A DNA stretch of 64,000 nucleotides, taken from NCBI GenBank assembly GCA_028564705.1, contig JAPXFQ010002742.1, forward strand, positions 62,001-126,000. The letters are read 5' to 3'. Each line of letters opens with the position of its first letter. Position 1 is the stretch's first letter. Source of the stretch: Apricaphanius iberus (Eukaryota; Chordata; Actinopteri; Cyprinodontiformes; Aphaniidae). A program made the position numbers and the translations under genes. The notes beneath the pieces were generated by a model, which worked only from the letters and a program-made list of their open reading frames with translations, was not told the origin of the DNA and searched no databases. Shown here one piece after another: positions 12,105 through 24,689 of this stretch.

Positions 12105-12240
12105 AATGGCCTGTACTTGTATGCAGCTTTATTTAGTCCCTAAGGACCCCAAACGCTTCACACTACATTCTGTCATTCACCCATTCACGCACATATTCAC
12201 ACACTGAATGTGTGTGTGAATGGGTGAATGACACTCCTGA
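12105..12240 (+). repeat. Dispersed teleost repeat ('TGTATAGCGCTTT' family), copy 1, with hairpin
   Basis: The start 'aaatggcctgtacttgtat' and the phrases 'ttagtccctaaggacccc' and 'gtcattcacccattcac' match the repeats at 38951-39072 and 41857-42180. In this copy the end is folded back: 12172-12199 and 12205-12232 are inverted copies of each other (26 of 28 positions) around a CACAC loop. Confidence 0.7.
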
Positions 12241-12654
12241 ATTACAGCAGATGAACCAACATATACAGTATCAAGTGAAAAGACACAGCAGGTTTTAGGA
12301 ACATAGAGTTCCATTTCCAAGAAACAGTGAACCTGCAGTTATACAGGTCTGTGAATCATTTAACTCAAACAAGGATTAAATGTGTGAACATAATACTAAA
12401 TTGTTCAGATCTGTAATTATCTCTCAGCCTGCCATGTGGTCTATGACATTTTTTTAGTATGTGACAAGACTGGGAATGAAGCTAGAAAGGCTAGCAGCAT
12501 CTGTTAGCTTGTTAGCATCAGACCTCAGGATGGTAGACACAGTTTAATCCTCCATGCATCATGAGACAGGACAGAAGAGGGAGGACTAATCCAAAGACAA
12601 GGGAGAGGAAATTGGGTAAGGAAGAGAAGGGGGTGATAAATGAAATAGATTAGA

Positions 12655-12740
12655 GCAAAATGAAGGCACAACAAGAATCAAACCCCCCCACTTGTTGTGC
12701 GGAGGCGCCTCTGTGTAACTTGCCACCTGCTCTGCTGTGT
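12655..12740 (-). repeat. Possible decayed tRNA-headed SINE
   Basis: On the minus strand the phrases GTGGCAAGTTACACAGAGG and GGGTTTGATTCTTG lie at a spacing reminiscent of Pol III A and B boxes. No body or tail can be outlined, so this is a weak call. Confidence 0.25.
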
Positions 12741-12830
12741 TGCTGTGTTTGAATACAGCACTAGAGCTTGTCATGTGTCATCACTTCCCACAATCCATCA
12801 CATTTTAGTGGTGGTGAGGTAGAGCAGATT

Positions 12831-12851
12831 CTCTCTCTCTCTCTCTCTCTC
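12831..12851 (+). repeat. (CT)n microsatellite
   Basis: About ten uninterrupted CT units. Confidence 0.9.
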
Positions 12852-13054
12852 ACTCTATCCCAACACAGCTGACCCTCTATCGCCCTCCATCTTGTTGTCC
12901 CCTTCTCTTTACTATAATCACACAAGTTAAAATGTAACACTAATTTTTTTAGGTATAATTACTTTTACATAACCTTTGAGTACTATTGAAATTTTCTCAT
13001 ATTCATGTATGTTTATGTGAAAATGTGTCGGTGTTAGTTAAAAACAGGACATAC

Positions 13055-13330
13055 TGGCGGCGCAGCTGGTAGCGCAGCTCACCTCACACCTAGAAGGTCT
13101 TGGGTTTGATTCCTGCCAGGGACACTGTGGTTGCTGAGGGGGTGTTTGTTCCTCCATATCATCAGCACCCACACCCTGAGGGGGGATGGCAAAAGGGCCT
13201 TTCTGTGTGGAGTTTGCATCTTCTCCCTGTGTTCCCTTGAGTAGTTAATGTGAGCTACTCCTCCAAAAACACACACCAGTTCTGGGCTATATACTGCCTC
13301 CTCCTGGCTGACCTCCCTCTGTCTGTTATT
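13055..13330 (+). mobile_element. tRNA-derived SINE
   Basis: The 5' head has an A-box-like CTGGTAGCGCAG (13066-13077) and a B-box-like GGGTTTGATTCC (13102-13113) at tRNA-like spacing, the internal RNA polymerase III promoter of SINEs. The body then contains 'tttctgtgtggagtttgca' (about 13200), the phrase found downstream of this type of head in many fish repeats. A partly matching element lies at 22905-23125. The 3' boundary is uncertain and no target duplication was found. Confidence 0.7.
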
Positions 13331-13339
13331 CAATCTTCA

Positions 13340-13900
13340 TTCCTTTGTAACGTCCCGCTCCCAGCCGGACTGTTTGTATCTGCTGATTTTTGTTTTTTCT
13401 GAGTCTCCTCTTTATCTGAATGCTCCATCAGCATCATTGAAGGGATGCCTGAGAACAAGGAGATGCATGAACCACAATTCAGCCCTAGGTGTTTTTCATC
13501 AAGTTTCAACATAGCTCCCTCTTGTCCTCAACAGTCTACCTCCTCTAGCACAAATATACTAACACACCTTCAGCCTATCTGATACTGGCTCATGCCAACA
13601 ACAGGTCTGTGGAATGAAAATTAAGTAGACCCTGTGCATCCAGTATTAGACGAAGAGAAAGAATGGTGACTTAAAGGGAGGAGCACAAAAATACGTAGAA
13701 CAAAGTGGCAACATATTAAGAAAGGAGTACTAATATAGTTATTGAAAGGAATAAAAAGAAAGAGGGTTACAAAATAAAAATGAAACAAATTGTGGAAATT
13801 ATGGTGGAAGAGAGGTGGGCAGGTGATGAAACGGGAGTGAAATGAAAACTAGCTGAATGGGGCTGCAGACAAAGTGCTAAAAGATAAGAAAAGAAATGAA
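13340..13900. other. No gene recognised; purine-rich
   Basis: After the SINE the sequence becomes rich in A and G (13650-13900). No coding or repeat structure is identified. Confidence 0.4.
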
Positions 13901-13902
13901 TA

Positions 13903-13905
<3 letters not shown>

Positions 13906-13956
<51 letters not shown>
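13906..13956 (+). repeat. (AT)n microsatellite, about 25 units
   Basis: Uninterrupted alternating AT followed by an A-rich stretch. Confidence 0.95.
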
Positions 13957-13959
<3 letters not shown>

Positions 13960-13961
<2 letters not shown>

Positions 13962-16900
13962 TTAAATGGCCCAGAGAAAGATATGGAGAATTGAAGAAAT
14001 GTGGACACAAAAGAAATGAAGAAACAATGAGAAAAACAAGATGGAGAAAAAGAACTGAAAGCTGATTAGCAAGTTACAACAATGGTTTGAATTAAGGTGA
14101 AAGCTGGACAAAAGTATGCAGCACGATTCGATTGAAAAAGACAGGAAAACCATAAGAAAGATGAGAACGAGAACAGAAAAGATGGTGGACAGGAGCCAGC
14201 GGCTGACATCTGTTTGAGGCAAGGGACTGCAGTGTCAATGTTAATCGAAACATGCAGAGTTAACGTTTGCTGGCGTTTAACAAAGATGGCTGTGTGTGTG
14301 TTTCCACGAGGTGTGGAACAAAGCAGAAGAAAAAAAAAGCATTACATCACCTTTTCATAATTATGAATTAACCAGATAACCATGTAATTTTTTTATGACA
14401 TAAATTTATGAACTGCTGATTAAATCTAAACCAAATTAAGTTTGCTCTTACATTTGACCTTGGTTGCACAAAAAGAACCCAAAATATCTAGAAGTTTTGT
14501 TTCTTTTCCACCATATGACACATCTTGCCAAGGGATTCTTATCTATGCAATCATCAGACCTCCCTTTGATAAATGGGGTGGCCTTTGCAGAAGTGTGCAG
14601 CACAGAAAATGGTTTCCCTTTGAGTGCTTGGCTGCACATGGGAATCATGTGTGCACATAAAAGGCAGATTCTTTGGTTAGTTGTGTTTTGTGTCTGATTT
14701 CTTAGTGCTAAATAGGCTTTCTAAAAATGTCTGAATGATTTAAGTTTCAGTGTATTGATAGCATCATTTTTTTCATTCCTCTGAGGAGAAGGCAGAAAAC
14801 ATTATTTAAATCTAACTTATTTTGGTTTTTGAAGAGTCCTCCCCTTCTTTAAGGGGTTTTGAAGTGGCTTAAGCTTTGTTTTCTGGAAAAAAGCCAGAAT
14901 GCACTCCTTAGAGGATCATGATTTAAAAAAAAACAGCAGTGTATCTAGAGCCCAGATCACAGTGTGTTTTTTGGCAGTCACAATGGATGCTTCATGTCAT
15001 ACTGTGTGAGCTCCAACGAAGTGGCACACTGTATGGCGCAAGATTTAGTGTAGGCTCTATTGTTGCTAATGCTGATACAACTACTGTCGCTTTGTACTCT
15101 CGAAACAAATTTTTTGCATCGCTCCCTGGGTGTATTTTAATTGGTTGATTGAAGGCCGGAGTTATAAATTATCTGACATCGCTGGAAGACTATCAAACAC
15201 TGGATTTAGTCTTTGGAGTGCTCAATAAACTGTTGGAGTGGCCATCAGGCTGGCTGGCCTCAGAACACACTCAGGGGAATTTTTTTTGCCACAACTCTAT
15301 TCACAAAATATTCATCTACGAAGGCGAAAATAACGCACTCTGAACCAGACCTTAGGGTATTTTACAGAAAACCTTTTGTTCGTTAACATAAGTTCCTTAT
15401 ATTTTAAAGCTGTTATGCCAAATTTTTTAAACAAGTTAGCATAAAATACAAACACATTCACAGAACTCTCACCCCTCTCATCGGCTATCACCCCTAGGGC
15501 ACAAACCACTGATTTGGGAACACGCATCGCCACGAAAGACGAACCATCACAAAACACCAGTTGCAATTCACTCACTAATCTTCTTTTTTCTGTGACTTTA
15601 AGTGACGTTTTTTTTCCTTTTGGGACTCTGGTAGTTTGTCCTAAAGTTGAAGTGGTAGCAGCCGGCTGTTTCTCCTTTCCTAACATTGAGTGGAGAACCT
15701 TTCACACCAGTTGAGTTCTTTTGCAAAATGCAACAGTGTGTAATGAGTGGAGGAGCCATGCGAATGCAGAAATTTGCTTGTCCAGTGAGTCAGACAGCCA
15801 GATGGTCCAATCATTGGATTTGGATCGAGCCATGTTATTAGCTGAGGTTTATTCGACAAATGCAGCAGAATCACTTGATAATTTTTTGTGCATTTTTTTT
15901 TTAATCCCCACAAAATATATATAGCTATGCAGCTTTAAAAAAAACAAATATTAAAGGCTGCCTGAAAAACATACAGTATAATATGGGCATTTTACTTGTC
16001 CAGGGTAAATAATATTTTTCAGCAAGGGTTAAGAATGGGGTTATGGAGGCAAATTACCAAATAAAATCTAGATCTTAGCCGTTCAAAGCAGAAGCAACTG
16101 GGAGAATCCGCTTTAAACATTTAAGATGACTATAACGTCATGTATTAGAGATTAGCACGGTTACTGTGGAAATAATTACATAAACACAAGTCGTCTTGTG
16201 TTAATTATTTAAAATGTAGAACCTTGTCAGAGATTTAAAGCTTAAAAAACAAAACAATGCAACTTTATTCAGCCTTCTTGTTATCTGTTTAAGTTGAACT
16301 CTTTGTAACCGTCCCGCAGTTTGAATGAATGAACTTCAGATATGTCTCAAATGCTGCATAAAATACAGTTTTTCCCAATTATATTTTATACGACTGACAA
16401 GTTACCAATCAGGACTGAGTAATCTAAAGAAGCTTCTATGATTAATCAAAATAAATGGCTGTTTGGTGATGAAGAAACATATTTTTTTTTGCTTTGTTTT
16501 CTCAAAGAACCAGATGAGAACCAGCTCTGGAACCAAGGACCAGTGATGTCCTGGCATTGGAACTGGATATGTAGAGATAAGACATCATATGCATGAAAAC
16601 ACAATTCAGAAATGTCTACACAGCTTAAAGTCAACTACAGACCTTATTGCTGTAGGTACCACAATTCGACCGCCCTCCTCCATTTTCCCCTCGATTTTTA
16701 ATGCTACTGCCTCACTTTGAGCCATGTGTTGATCAGTTGTTGAAGCACATAGTTAGCTTTACTTGCTTCCCAGTATAAGATAACAGTATCACCAAATGTG
16801 TGTTAGGAGTAAGACTTCTGGGCTTAGTGTGTAGGGCTGAGTTTATCTTGATCTTTGGTCGCTCTTTCTGTCTGTGCTACATGCCACGCTAATCCCTCTC

Positions 16901-19010
16901 TTGTGATTATCCAAGCAGGTATATCAGATATTTGAAGGGAAAAAAAATTTTTGGGATCAAAGGCACAACAGTTTGTGGAATGAGAGAGGAAGCTGGAGAA
17001 GAAGGTGAAAGAGAGAGAGGAGGATAAAAAAAGGACATTCAGCAGAACATTCTGGAATCGAAGTGAACTAACCAGGGGCTCACCGAGCCGTTCTGTCGCT
17101 GTGAATCTACATCAGCGGATTAATGTGGCTTTACCCGACTGTAGGAGGAAACAAGCAGAGGGGAATAAGGGATTTGTTCAGTTCACCTGTAACCCCAACT
17201 GAGGTAGCTCTCATAGACAAGGGCACTCTGGAATAACACTGGATGAGTGGTGAGAAGAAGGACGGCAGGAAAAGTAGGAGGTGAAAAGAAGCGAGGTGGA
17301 CGAACAGGCTGGACCAGTAGTATTTTATCATCTGGGATTTTACCCTTTCCTCTTACTTTGCTTGTAGCTCAGGTGTTCCCTTGGGAGTTCCGATATCTTT
17401 CCTTTTTTTTTTACTCCCCTTCTCTCAAGTCACCATTCTTTCATTTCCTGCTTCAGTCAGATGGACAGCTCAGCTCAGGATTGTCTACCTTTTACCCTCC
17501 AGCCACTGTACATTTCTGACTTTGTTGCCTTTTGGCCTCCAGTCGATGTGAATTCCCTTTCTAGTTAGAATTTGAGCTGAATATTGTTAGAGGAGCTTTG
17601 AAGGGAGACTGCTGTTAAGAAATGCCTGCATGACCCTTTTGTCTGAAGCTCAGAGCTCAAGGTATAAAGGATTCTGCCTATCAGGGTTTCAGTGACTGGT
17701 GCAGTGAATGCAGTGTAGTCACTTAGGCTGGGTTCAAATCACTGCATATACCTTCTGGGAGATCTGAGCAAGACTTTCCCTTTAAAAAAACTACTGCCAA
17801 GGTGAAGGAATATACAACACTTTGTCCCAAGCTTCCTTTTGAACAAATGGACGGCTGGTTACATAATGCAAAAATGAAAGAATAACAGTGATGCTTGTAG
17901 ATGATTACAACACCTTATTGTATTAAGCTGCGGTACATCTCAAGATCATTGATTTCCAGAATGACATTTAAGTGTTTCATCATTGATGAGAATTAATACA
18001 ATTGTTTTCAATGCATACAAAATATTTATCTCCTTAAATAAATGCTAATTTTGTGTTGAAAATACCAGTTTCAGTAAAGTCAAAATCAGAATATATTTAT
18101 CAGTGAGGATTGTGTACACAAATGGCGAATGTGGATTTCAAGCACTCACAGCATACAGACATAAGTATCAATATATTTGTGGTTGCTGGTTTCTGTGAAA
18201 GATGCTGTGCAGTGGCAAGTTGTAGGTAAAGGTTTAAACAGTGTAAAGAATGTGTGGGGTCTTATGAGATGTTAGGCACTCAATTTCCTGACCCCAGACC
18301 TGTACAACTCCTGGATGAATGGGAGGTTTGCCCAGATGATCCTTTCTGAAAACTCAGTTGTTCATTGCAATCTGGTTATTTCCTGTTTTGTCAAAGAGCC
18401 AAAAGACACAGTGATGGACAAACAGAGGACAGACTGGATAATCAATGTATGAGGAGCATCTCAGATCATGAGATAATGTAGTTCATTGGAACCAGAAATG
18501 ACCAGTCACTTATACACAAATACAATAAAACTAATTTTCAAACAAACATCCATAGTCATTTTTTCTTGTTTTTTGAAATAAAATCTGTCCTCACAAATAC
18601 ATGCTTTTAATAATGCATTCATGTTTTTAGATTAAGAATTTAAGGAAAATGTGTGTAGAGTGACGTCAGGTAAATTTGGCCAGCAGGTAATTATTTTTTT
18701 TTTTTTTTACAGATGATGGTCACAAAAGCTTTCAAATTGTTGGCAGAACTCTAGTTAAAAATAAGCAATTGATTTGATTGGTCTGTAGCTGCTTTAGTGG
18801 ATGGGGCGATGCTTCAAATCCAGTTTTGTGGGAAGAACTGAGCAGAAAGTGGTCTGGCAGACCATTTTTGCTTGAAATCGATACGATTGATTAAAAAATA
18901 AAGAAACAAATTTGTTTTTCAAAAGTGAGTTAATACTACATATAGTGATTACTTTCACCTGGATAACCTGTTTTTTTTATTCTTTTGCTTACTTTTATTA
19001 AAGAAAAATA
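13960..19010. other. Long stretch without a recognisable gene
   Basis: Frames of up to 124 codons occur (15312-15686, minus) but show no domain, and frames overlap on opposite strands at 14440-14700 and 15500-15920. The 15000-15900 part has more CpG and GC than its surroundings and may be an unrecognised nonautonomous element. A (T)12 run lies near 18700. Confidence 0.4.
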
Positions 19011-19016
19011 ATTGGT

Positions 19017-19247
19017 TTAGGGGTGGCTCAATTTATCCTAATGAGCTATGGTAGGGCCACCCATTTCAACTTAAACGAGTCACATTCACAGTAAAATGTT
19101 GATGGTTTCTTTAGGCAAAGGACAGTTAATCTATGAAAACAAACCATATTAACAACAAAAAACACAATTCGGCCTCACACAATGCTCTTTTTGCAGTTTA
19201 CAAAGTGATTTACCAAAAGGTGGCCCAATTGACCTCACCCTATTAGG
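19017..19247. repeat. Possible small element with inverted ends
   Basis: The left end TTTAGGGGTGGCTCAATT (about 19016-19033) and the reverse complement of the right end (CCTAATAGGGTGAGGTCAATT, 19227-19247) align as an imperfect inverted pair around about 200 bp of AT-rich DNA. No target duplication was established. Confidence 0.3.
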
Positions 19248-19259
19248 TAAAGAAAATAA

Positions 19260-20815
19260 TCTTGAAAAAACAGCAGAAAATTGTTTTGCTTTATGTTGAC
19301 GTATCATATTTTATGTTTATTTCACTTTAGAATATCAAAATATGTTAAAAAACTGTCAATGTAAAAATGCATAATTTTCATGCTTGAAAGGAAAATCCAT
19401 GCTTCGATCTCATTTGCACTTGAAAAATGTTTTGATTGCGCAACTTAAACTCATGTATGTTACCACAAACATGACTAAATTCACTGACTGGGTCTTGTTT
19501 GTGTAACTGTTTTTAATAAGGGATATCCTGATAAGTGGTTTTGTCCCTTGATGTTAGTGAAGTTATTTAAGATTAATGATCGTCCGCCAGTAACGAATGC
19601 ATGGACATTATGAGTACATTAGAATGATTAAAATCAATGCCTCTGTGTCAGCTGTTTTAAAATACAGTGCTGATCCTAACTTGGAACTCCAATATGATCC
19701 ATTAGCTTCTTTTTGCATGATCAGCATAATTTCAGAAACACTATTGTTGTCCGTCTATGTGTTTTCAGGCTCTGTTGTATGAGATATTTGCAACTGTTGA
19801 CCATGTAGGAACACATGCTCAGATACAGAATCAAACCACCGTGTACTGCAGGTCAGGCAATGAAGTTGCCTATATAGACTCATCAAGCATTTGAATTTAA
19901 AATATCTAACTGAAGTAATAACAGTCACATCAGATAGAAAACAGGTGGGAAACTTAATCTTGGAGGTTTTTAGGTTGGTGCTGTCATATATGAAAGCTCA
20001 GTCAAGCTTTTACTTTAATTCAGGACACTCCTGCTAAGTGTTCAAGATTTAACTGTCCAGACTGCTTTTACTTACCACATAAAGGATCTGATGCTATATA
20101 GCAGAATTGATCCAATTAATTAATTGCTAATTACTAATGTAGATAATAATGACTCAATAAGTAATCAACCTGTAGAAACCAATTAGAACAATTTAATGTA
20201 GCTTAAAAATATACTTACAGTTTACAGCTGGGCTTATGATATTTGGCCTGACATAGTATTTTGTCTTTATTGTTCTTTGAGCAGACACTTCATTAGCATC
20301 ACTGACACTCAGTGGCTAGGTACCACAGCTGTGTTAAACTGTTCATGCACATCGGAGGAGCTATCCTGTCTTGGATCGTTAAGGGTGCCTGGCATATTTG
20401 CTTTTATTAATTTTTCTGGTTCTACTGTTGATATTTTGCTGATTTCACTTTTTCAAAGAGTAAAGATGTGTGTGTCCTTTCTTAATTAAAACAAAAGTAG
20501 CTTATGACCATGACATGCTTTCTGTAGTATTGATCGTTTCCTGCTGTAGACAGGTCTGTTTATCTTTGCCTCCTTTCTGCTGAAATCAATAATGAACTCC
20601 TTGGTTCTTTTGACATTGAACGGCGAGTTATTCTCTGCGCACTGCACTGATATGAGCGATGGCAGCGGTTCAGCTCCAGAGACTAATAAAACTTTGGAAC
20701 AAACTTATGTTTATGTTAGATATACAGCTTCAATGGTTGAGGATCAGAATTTAAGATCACCTTATATGTATCTGTATGTCTGTCATTTTAGACATATATA
20801 AAGTATATTTGCTAA
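19260..20815. other. No gene or clear repeat recognised
   Basis: AT-rich DNA with a few 60-70 codon frames without domain content. Confidence 0.5.
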
Positions 20816-20822
20816 ATGTATT

Positions 20823-20850
20823 GGATGGATGGATGGATGGATGGATGGAT
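20823..20850 (+). repeat. (GGAT)n microsatellite, 7 units
   Basis: Seven GGAT units. The same motif ends the retroposon tails elsewhere in the window, but here no retroposon body precedes it. Confidence 0.9.
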
Positions 20851-20859
20851 TTGCATCAT

Positions 20860-22270
20860 CAGGAGTAAATAAATAAATAGCTTTGGTGCAACAGCTACTA
20901 TAAAAATATAGTTCAGAAGAACCAAATACTGGAATTCCATTACCTTAATGTGTGTTTAAGTTCACGACTCCCACACAGTAAATGAATCATAAACTTACTA
21001 AAGAGATAATGATAATGCAGATGCAAGGAAATGCTTCAGAGAAGTAGTCTTTCTCTCAAAACCAAACAAAAAAAACTTTGCCAAGCTAATTTAGTTTGAA
21101 GCCATAAATGTTTTTCTTTTAATCTCTACTCCTTTGACACCAAAGACTTTTGCCCTGTAGATTCCCCCCATCTGCTCACAGTCCACTGCCCTAATCGGAT
21201 AATAAGGACCATTTGCTTGAGAAGATCTCTGTACTTCTACCTAAATCCTTTCTAATTAACCCATTTGCCCACTGACATCCATTGTTCACTGTATGCAGAG
21301 ATAAAAATGGTATTGCATAGTCAATCAGATGTGTAGGACTGATTATTACAGTCAGGGAGATAGCTCTCTGCCTCTTACTCTTCTTCTTGCACAGAAGATA
21401 GCATTTGATTGATAAATTTTTTTTGCATTCCTGTACTGGAAAATAATGTAGCTACTTTAATCCTTGTAGTTTTGTTCTTTGATTTCTTTCTGGTAACACA
21501 AGGGGATTACAGGCCTATGTATTTATTTATTTTTGGTAATAGTCTGAGGATTTCAGATAAGAGTGTCAGCTTAGTGACTGATCTAAAAAGGTCCCTGTAT
21601 TTTTCACTGCTTGTTCTGTTTGTGACCTGTTTTGCTTTCATAAATAAAATAAAATAAAATAAATAATCCTGCAAGTATTTGCACAACACATTTATTTGGA
21701 ATCTCACAGTCCTCACTTTTTCAAGAGTTTTTTGTGTGCCACAGTGGCATACTAACAATGTATTTGTTGCTCACCTTGGAAAGGGAAGGTGTGAGGCCAC
21801 CTGTAGAATAAGCTTGTGGATAACCCAGGGATAACAACACCAGCAGGGTGTAACATAGGAAAACAATGGATCCAGTTTTAACTGTAGATTTATATGTTGG
21901 CTTTTTACAACACCTCTCCAGGATACTAAAAATTGTTCCACATTAACTTCCAAAATTGGCACAGTCAATGAAACATTGTCAGATGCTTGTTGAAAGGGAC
22001 TATAGGGATTTATTGGTGAAGCCAAGTGTCTTTGTTTGTTGCAATATACTGAATACCTGCACAGGATCTGCACCTGTTTCTAGCTCAGTGTTAAGTGGAA
22101 CCCTATTAATACACTATATTGTGATGTTAGTGGTACTACCATGAAAGAAAAATTAATTAGGATTGTTATATTTTCTGCAGAAACATAATAGGAATATGGG
22201 CTGGGTCATACCTCTATTGATCTGCAAATACATTTGTGTTAGGGGAAATAGCAATGTTAAATAATGATTG
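20860..22270. other. No gene recognised; short (AAAAT)n at 21642-21665
   Basis: Frames of 82, 83 and 100 codons overlap on opposite strands and lack domains. The AAAAT repeat is the only clear structure. Confidence 0.5.
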
Positions 22271-22277
22271 CAAACCC

Positions 22278-22420
22278 AAAGGCAAGGCAAGGCAAGGCTA
22301 TTTTATTTATATAGCATACTTTCAACACAAAGGCAATTCAAGGTGTTTTACATGATTCAGTGGTAATGAAACCAAATACATGACAAGAATAAGCTAATTA
22401 AAACAGATCATTACTAAAAG
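22278..22420 (+). repeat. Dispersed teleost repeat (GGCAA)n + 'TTTATTTATATAGCA'
   Basis: A short GGCAA tandem run is followed by 'tatttatatagcatact' and 'aaggcaattcaaggtg', a phrase common in fish genomes as a dispersed repeat, perhaps a LINE 3' end. An A-rich tract to about 22620 follows. The family name is not certain. Confidence 0.5.
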
Positions 22421-22904
22421 AAATGCATTTAGTAACTGAAGCATAAAAAATAGAATTTATGTGAGAGTATGAAATTGAAAAACAAATAAAACATAAGAAT
22501 AAACAGAGAAGGTGTAAAGAACAAATCTATGCAAAAGAATATAGATTAAAAAAAGATAAAACACAATTGGTTAAAAAATAAGAATACAAATCAAACCACG
22601 AGAATTAGAGTGGTCAAAAACGGTATTTAGGACTCAAAGGCAGATCTGAATAGTAGTTTTAATCTTTGATTTAAAAGAGCCTAACGATTCAGCATTTTTG
22701 CATTCTTTGTTCCAAATTTGGAACAAAGATTTTAAGAGAGTATTCAATTTCAAATCCAAATATCCAGTGCCTTCTCTCAAAACTTTTAAACGTCTATCTA
22801 GTTTTTTTTTTCTCTCTCTTGTAAACTCAGCTGTGTTACTTCAGCTGCTACTACTCAGTAGAAAAAAACAAAAACAAAAAAACAGTAAGATGTAAATACA
22901 GGTA

Positions 22905-23125
22905 TGCTGCATGGTGCTACATTTGTTAGCACTGATTCCTTCCAACAAGGACCTGGGTTTGAATTCCAGCAAGTTTTCTTTTTAGCATTGAGTTTGCATA
23001 TTTTCCCCATGCATTCCTGCTTCAACAGACCAAAAGCATGTCTGTAGCTTTACTTGGTTGATAAAGGTCTCTCTAATATTTTTTTTTCTAAATTGCCCTT
23101 AGGTTTAAGTGTGTTGATTTTGTTT
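22905..23125 (+). mobile_element. tRNA-derived SINE, diverged copy
   Basis: A head with 'ttgttagcactgattcc' and a B-box-like GGGTTTGAATTCC (22955-22967) is followed by 'ttgagtttgcatattttcc', 'ccaaaagcatgtctgtag' and 'aaattgcccttaggt', in the usual order of this fish repeat. It shares head and early body with the copy at 13055. No TSD was assigned. Confidence 0.7.
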
Positions 23126-23544
23126 TGTAGAAGGATCGGTAAATTATTTTTGGCTGAAAACATAAGGGATTTGCACATATGCACTGTAAATTAATTATAG
23201 TTTAATCATTTGTTATGCTTTATTACTTTCTGTTTTCTTGGCCAAGAGGAAAATGTCTGTTATCAGTAGCAATAACAGATTATACAAGTATAGCATGAAA
23301 ATATTAGAATGCTCTTAAAAAGTTCAGTATACAGTAGACCTTGATTACCTCCAGCAAGGAGTTTTTGCCAGGGTTTGTTGGTCTGTCTGTCAGTTAGCAA
23401 TTAAACTCAAACAGTTATTGGTGGATTTCAAATATATTTTCAAGATATTTCTGTAATTGGACCAGGGACAACTGGTTAGAATATGGGGTGATCCACATCA
23501 CTGAGCTGTGAGGTCCACACTTGTTCCTAGTTTATAGATAAATT

Positions 23545-24125
23545 AAGGCTGGGCGAAATATGGCCTCAAATCTATATTGCAATATAATCTAAAGCACGTG
23601 CGGTAACGATTTGTAATGCAATATATTTTTCTTTTTTATTTATTTATGTCAAAATGACTACTTATGAACCTTATTTCTTTCCAGATACATTGCAGCAGAA
23701 ACACTAAAAAAAGTTTTAGAATGCCATTGAAATAAAATGTATTGTGTAAAATGCATAGATATTCCAGTCTTGAAGCTACACTGAAATGTCTTTTTTTTCT
23801 ATTGAGGTCAGTCCTTCTCAGATTATAGTTTATTCATTTACAAAAATATCTGAACAATACAAAATGCTGAAAACTTTTGCCTTCACAAATGTTGTTTTAA
23901 ACATTTATCTATTCACTTGCTCTCCGTGATAAAAGAGAGTCTGATGTGCTTCTCATATAACGCAAATACTTCTCTAGAGGTTGAACTATCTGCCTTGTTG
24001 TAGTAGAAAATTGCATAATTGTGATTTTTGGCCTGTATGGCCATCGGTCATTACCCAAAAACAATAATAACACTTGCTTGCAATGATATGGGTACTTACT
24101 GCCCCCTATCATCAGAAAACTACAC
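23545..24125 (+). mobile_element. hAT-like MITE fragment (AAGGCTGGGCGAAATATGG terminus), copy A
   Basis: Begins with a GGCTGGGCGA-type terminus followed by 'cctcaaatctatattgcaa'. The first ~200 bp align with the element starting at 31184: shared phrases include CTATATTG(C/G), 'agaatgactgcctatgagc'-like and 'acattg(c/t)agcagag'-like text. The opposite terminus was not found, so length is approximate. Confidence 0.55.
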
Positions 24126-24589
24126 ACTGTCACTTTAAAGGGATGTTTTCAGACTTAAATTAGTGCCAACTCAGTAGCGGAAGTAGCTGCGTAGACCTTC
24201 ACAATAAGAGCATTGATTTCCATTGAGGAATGGAGAGTTTTATCTGCTGAGTATTAACTTATGGGAAAATGGTAAATTGACATTTGATTACTAAGTCTAT
24301 ATTACATCTGATTTATGTGATGTCTAACACAGACTGTTGATATTCAAATGTTAAGTTTATTCACATATTTTGGTTAGCTCTACCTTAGTTGTATCTATTC
24401 TTTTTTATAGGAGACCACACATACATTCATCTCCATCCTCAAATGTATATCATACAAACATGTATCACCATCTGTTTCGAAATAATAAAGAGCAGAAGAC
24501 ATATAATATATCATTATATAATTTAAATATATAATTTTTAAAAAGAGCAACATCATACAGATTTATCATTTTACCTTTAGTCATATTTG

Positions 24590-24680
24590 GGAATGTTAAT
24601 TAATTGTGATTAATTGTGATTAATACACAGATATCCTGTGATTAATTAGATTAAAATTTTTAATCGTTTGACTACCCGAG
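24590..24680. repeat. hAT-like terminus (GTGATTAATTAGATTAAAA type), copy A
   Basis: GTTAATTAATTGTGATTAATTGTGATTAAT followed by a stretch ending 'taatcgtttgac' parallels 28275-28364. These are the subterminal and terminal parts of a fish hAT-like family. No partner end is visible. Confidence 0.55.
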
Positions 24681-24689
24681 TATTTATAT

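Noticed and set aside
15312..15686. 124-codon minus-strand frame
   Set aside because: No recognisable domain, no splice context, and an opposing plus-strand frame overlaps it; possibly part of an unrecognised element.
20823..20850. Fourth retroposon tail at the (GGAT)n repeat
   Set aside because: No retroposon body or target duplication adjoins it; a simple microsatellite is enough.
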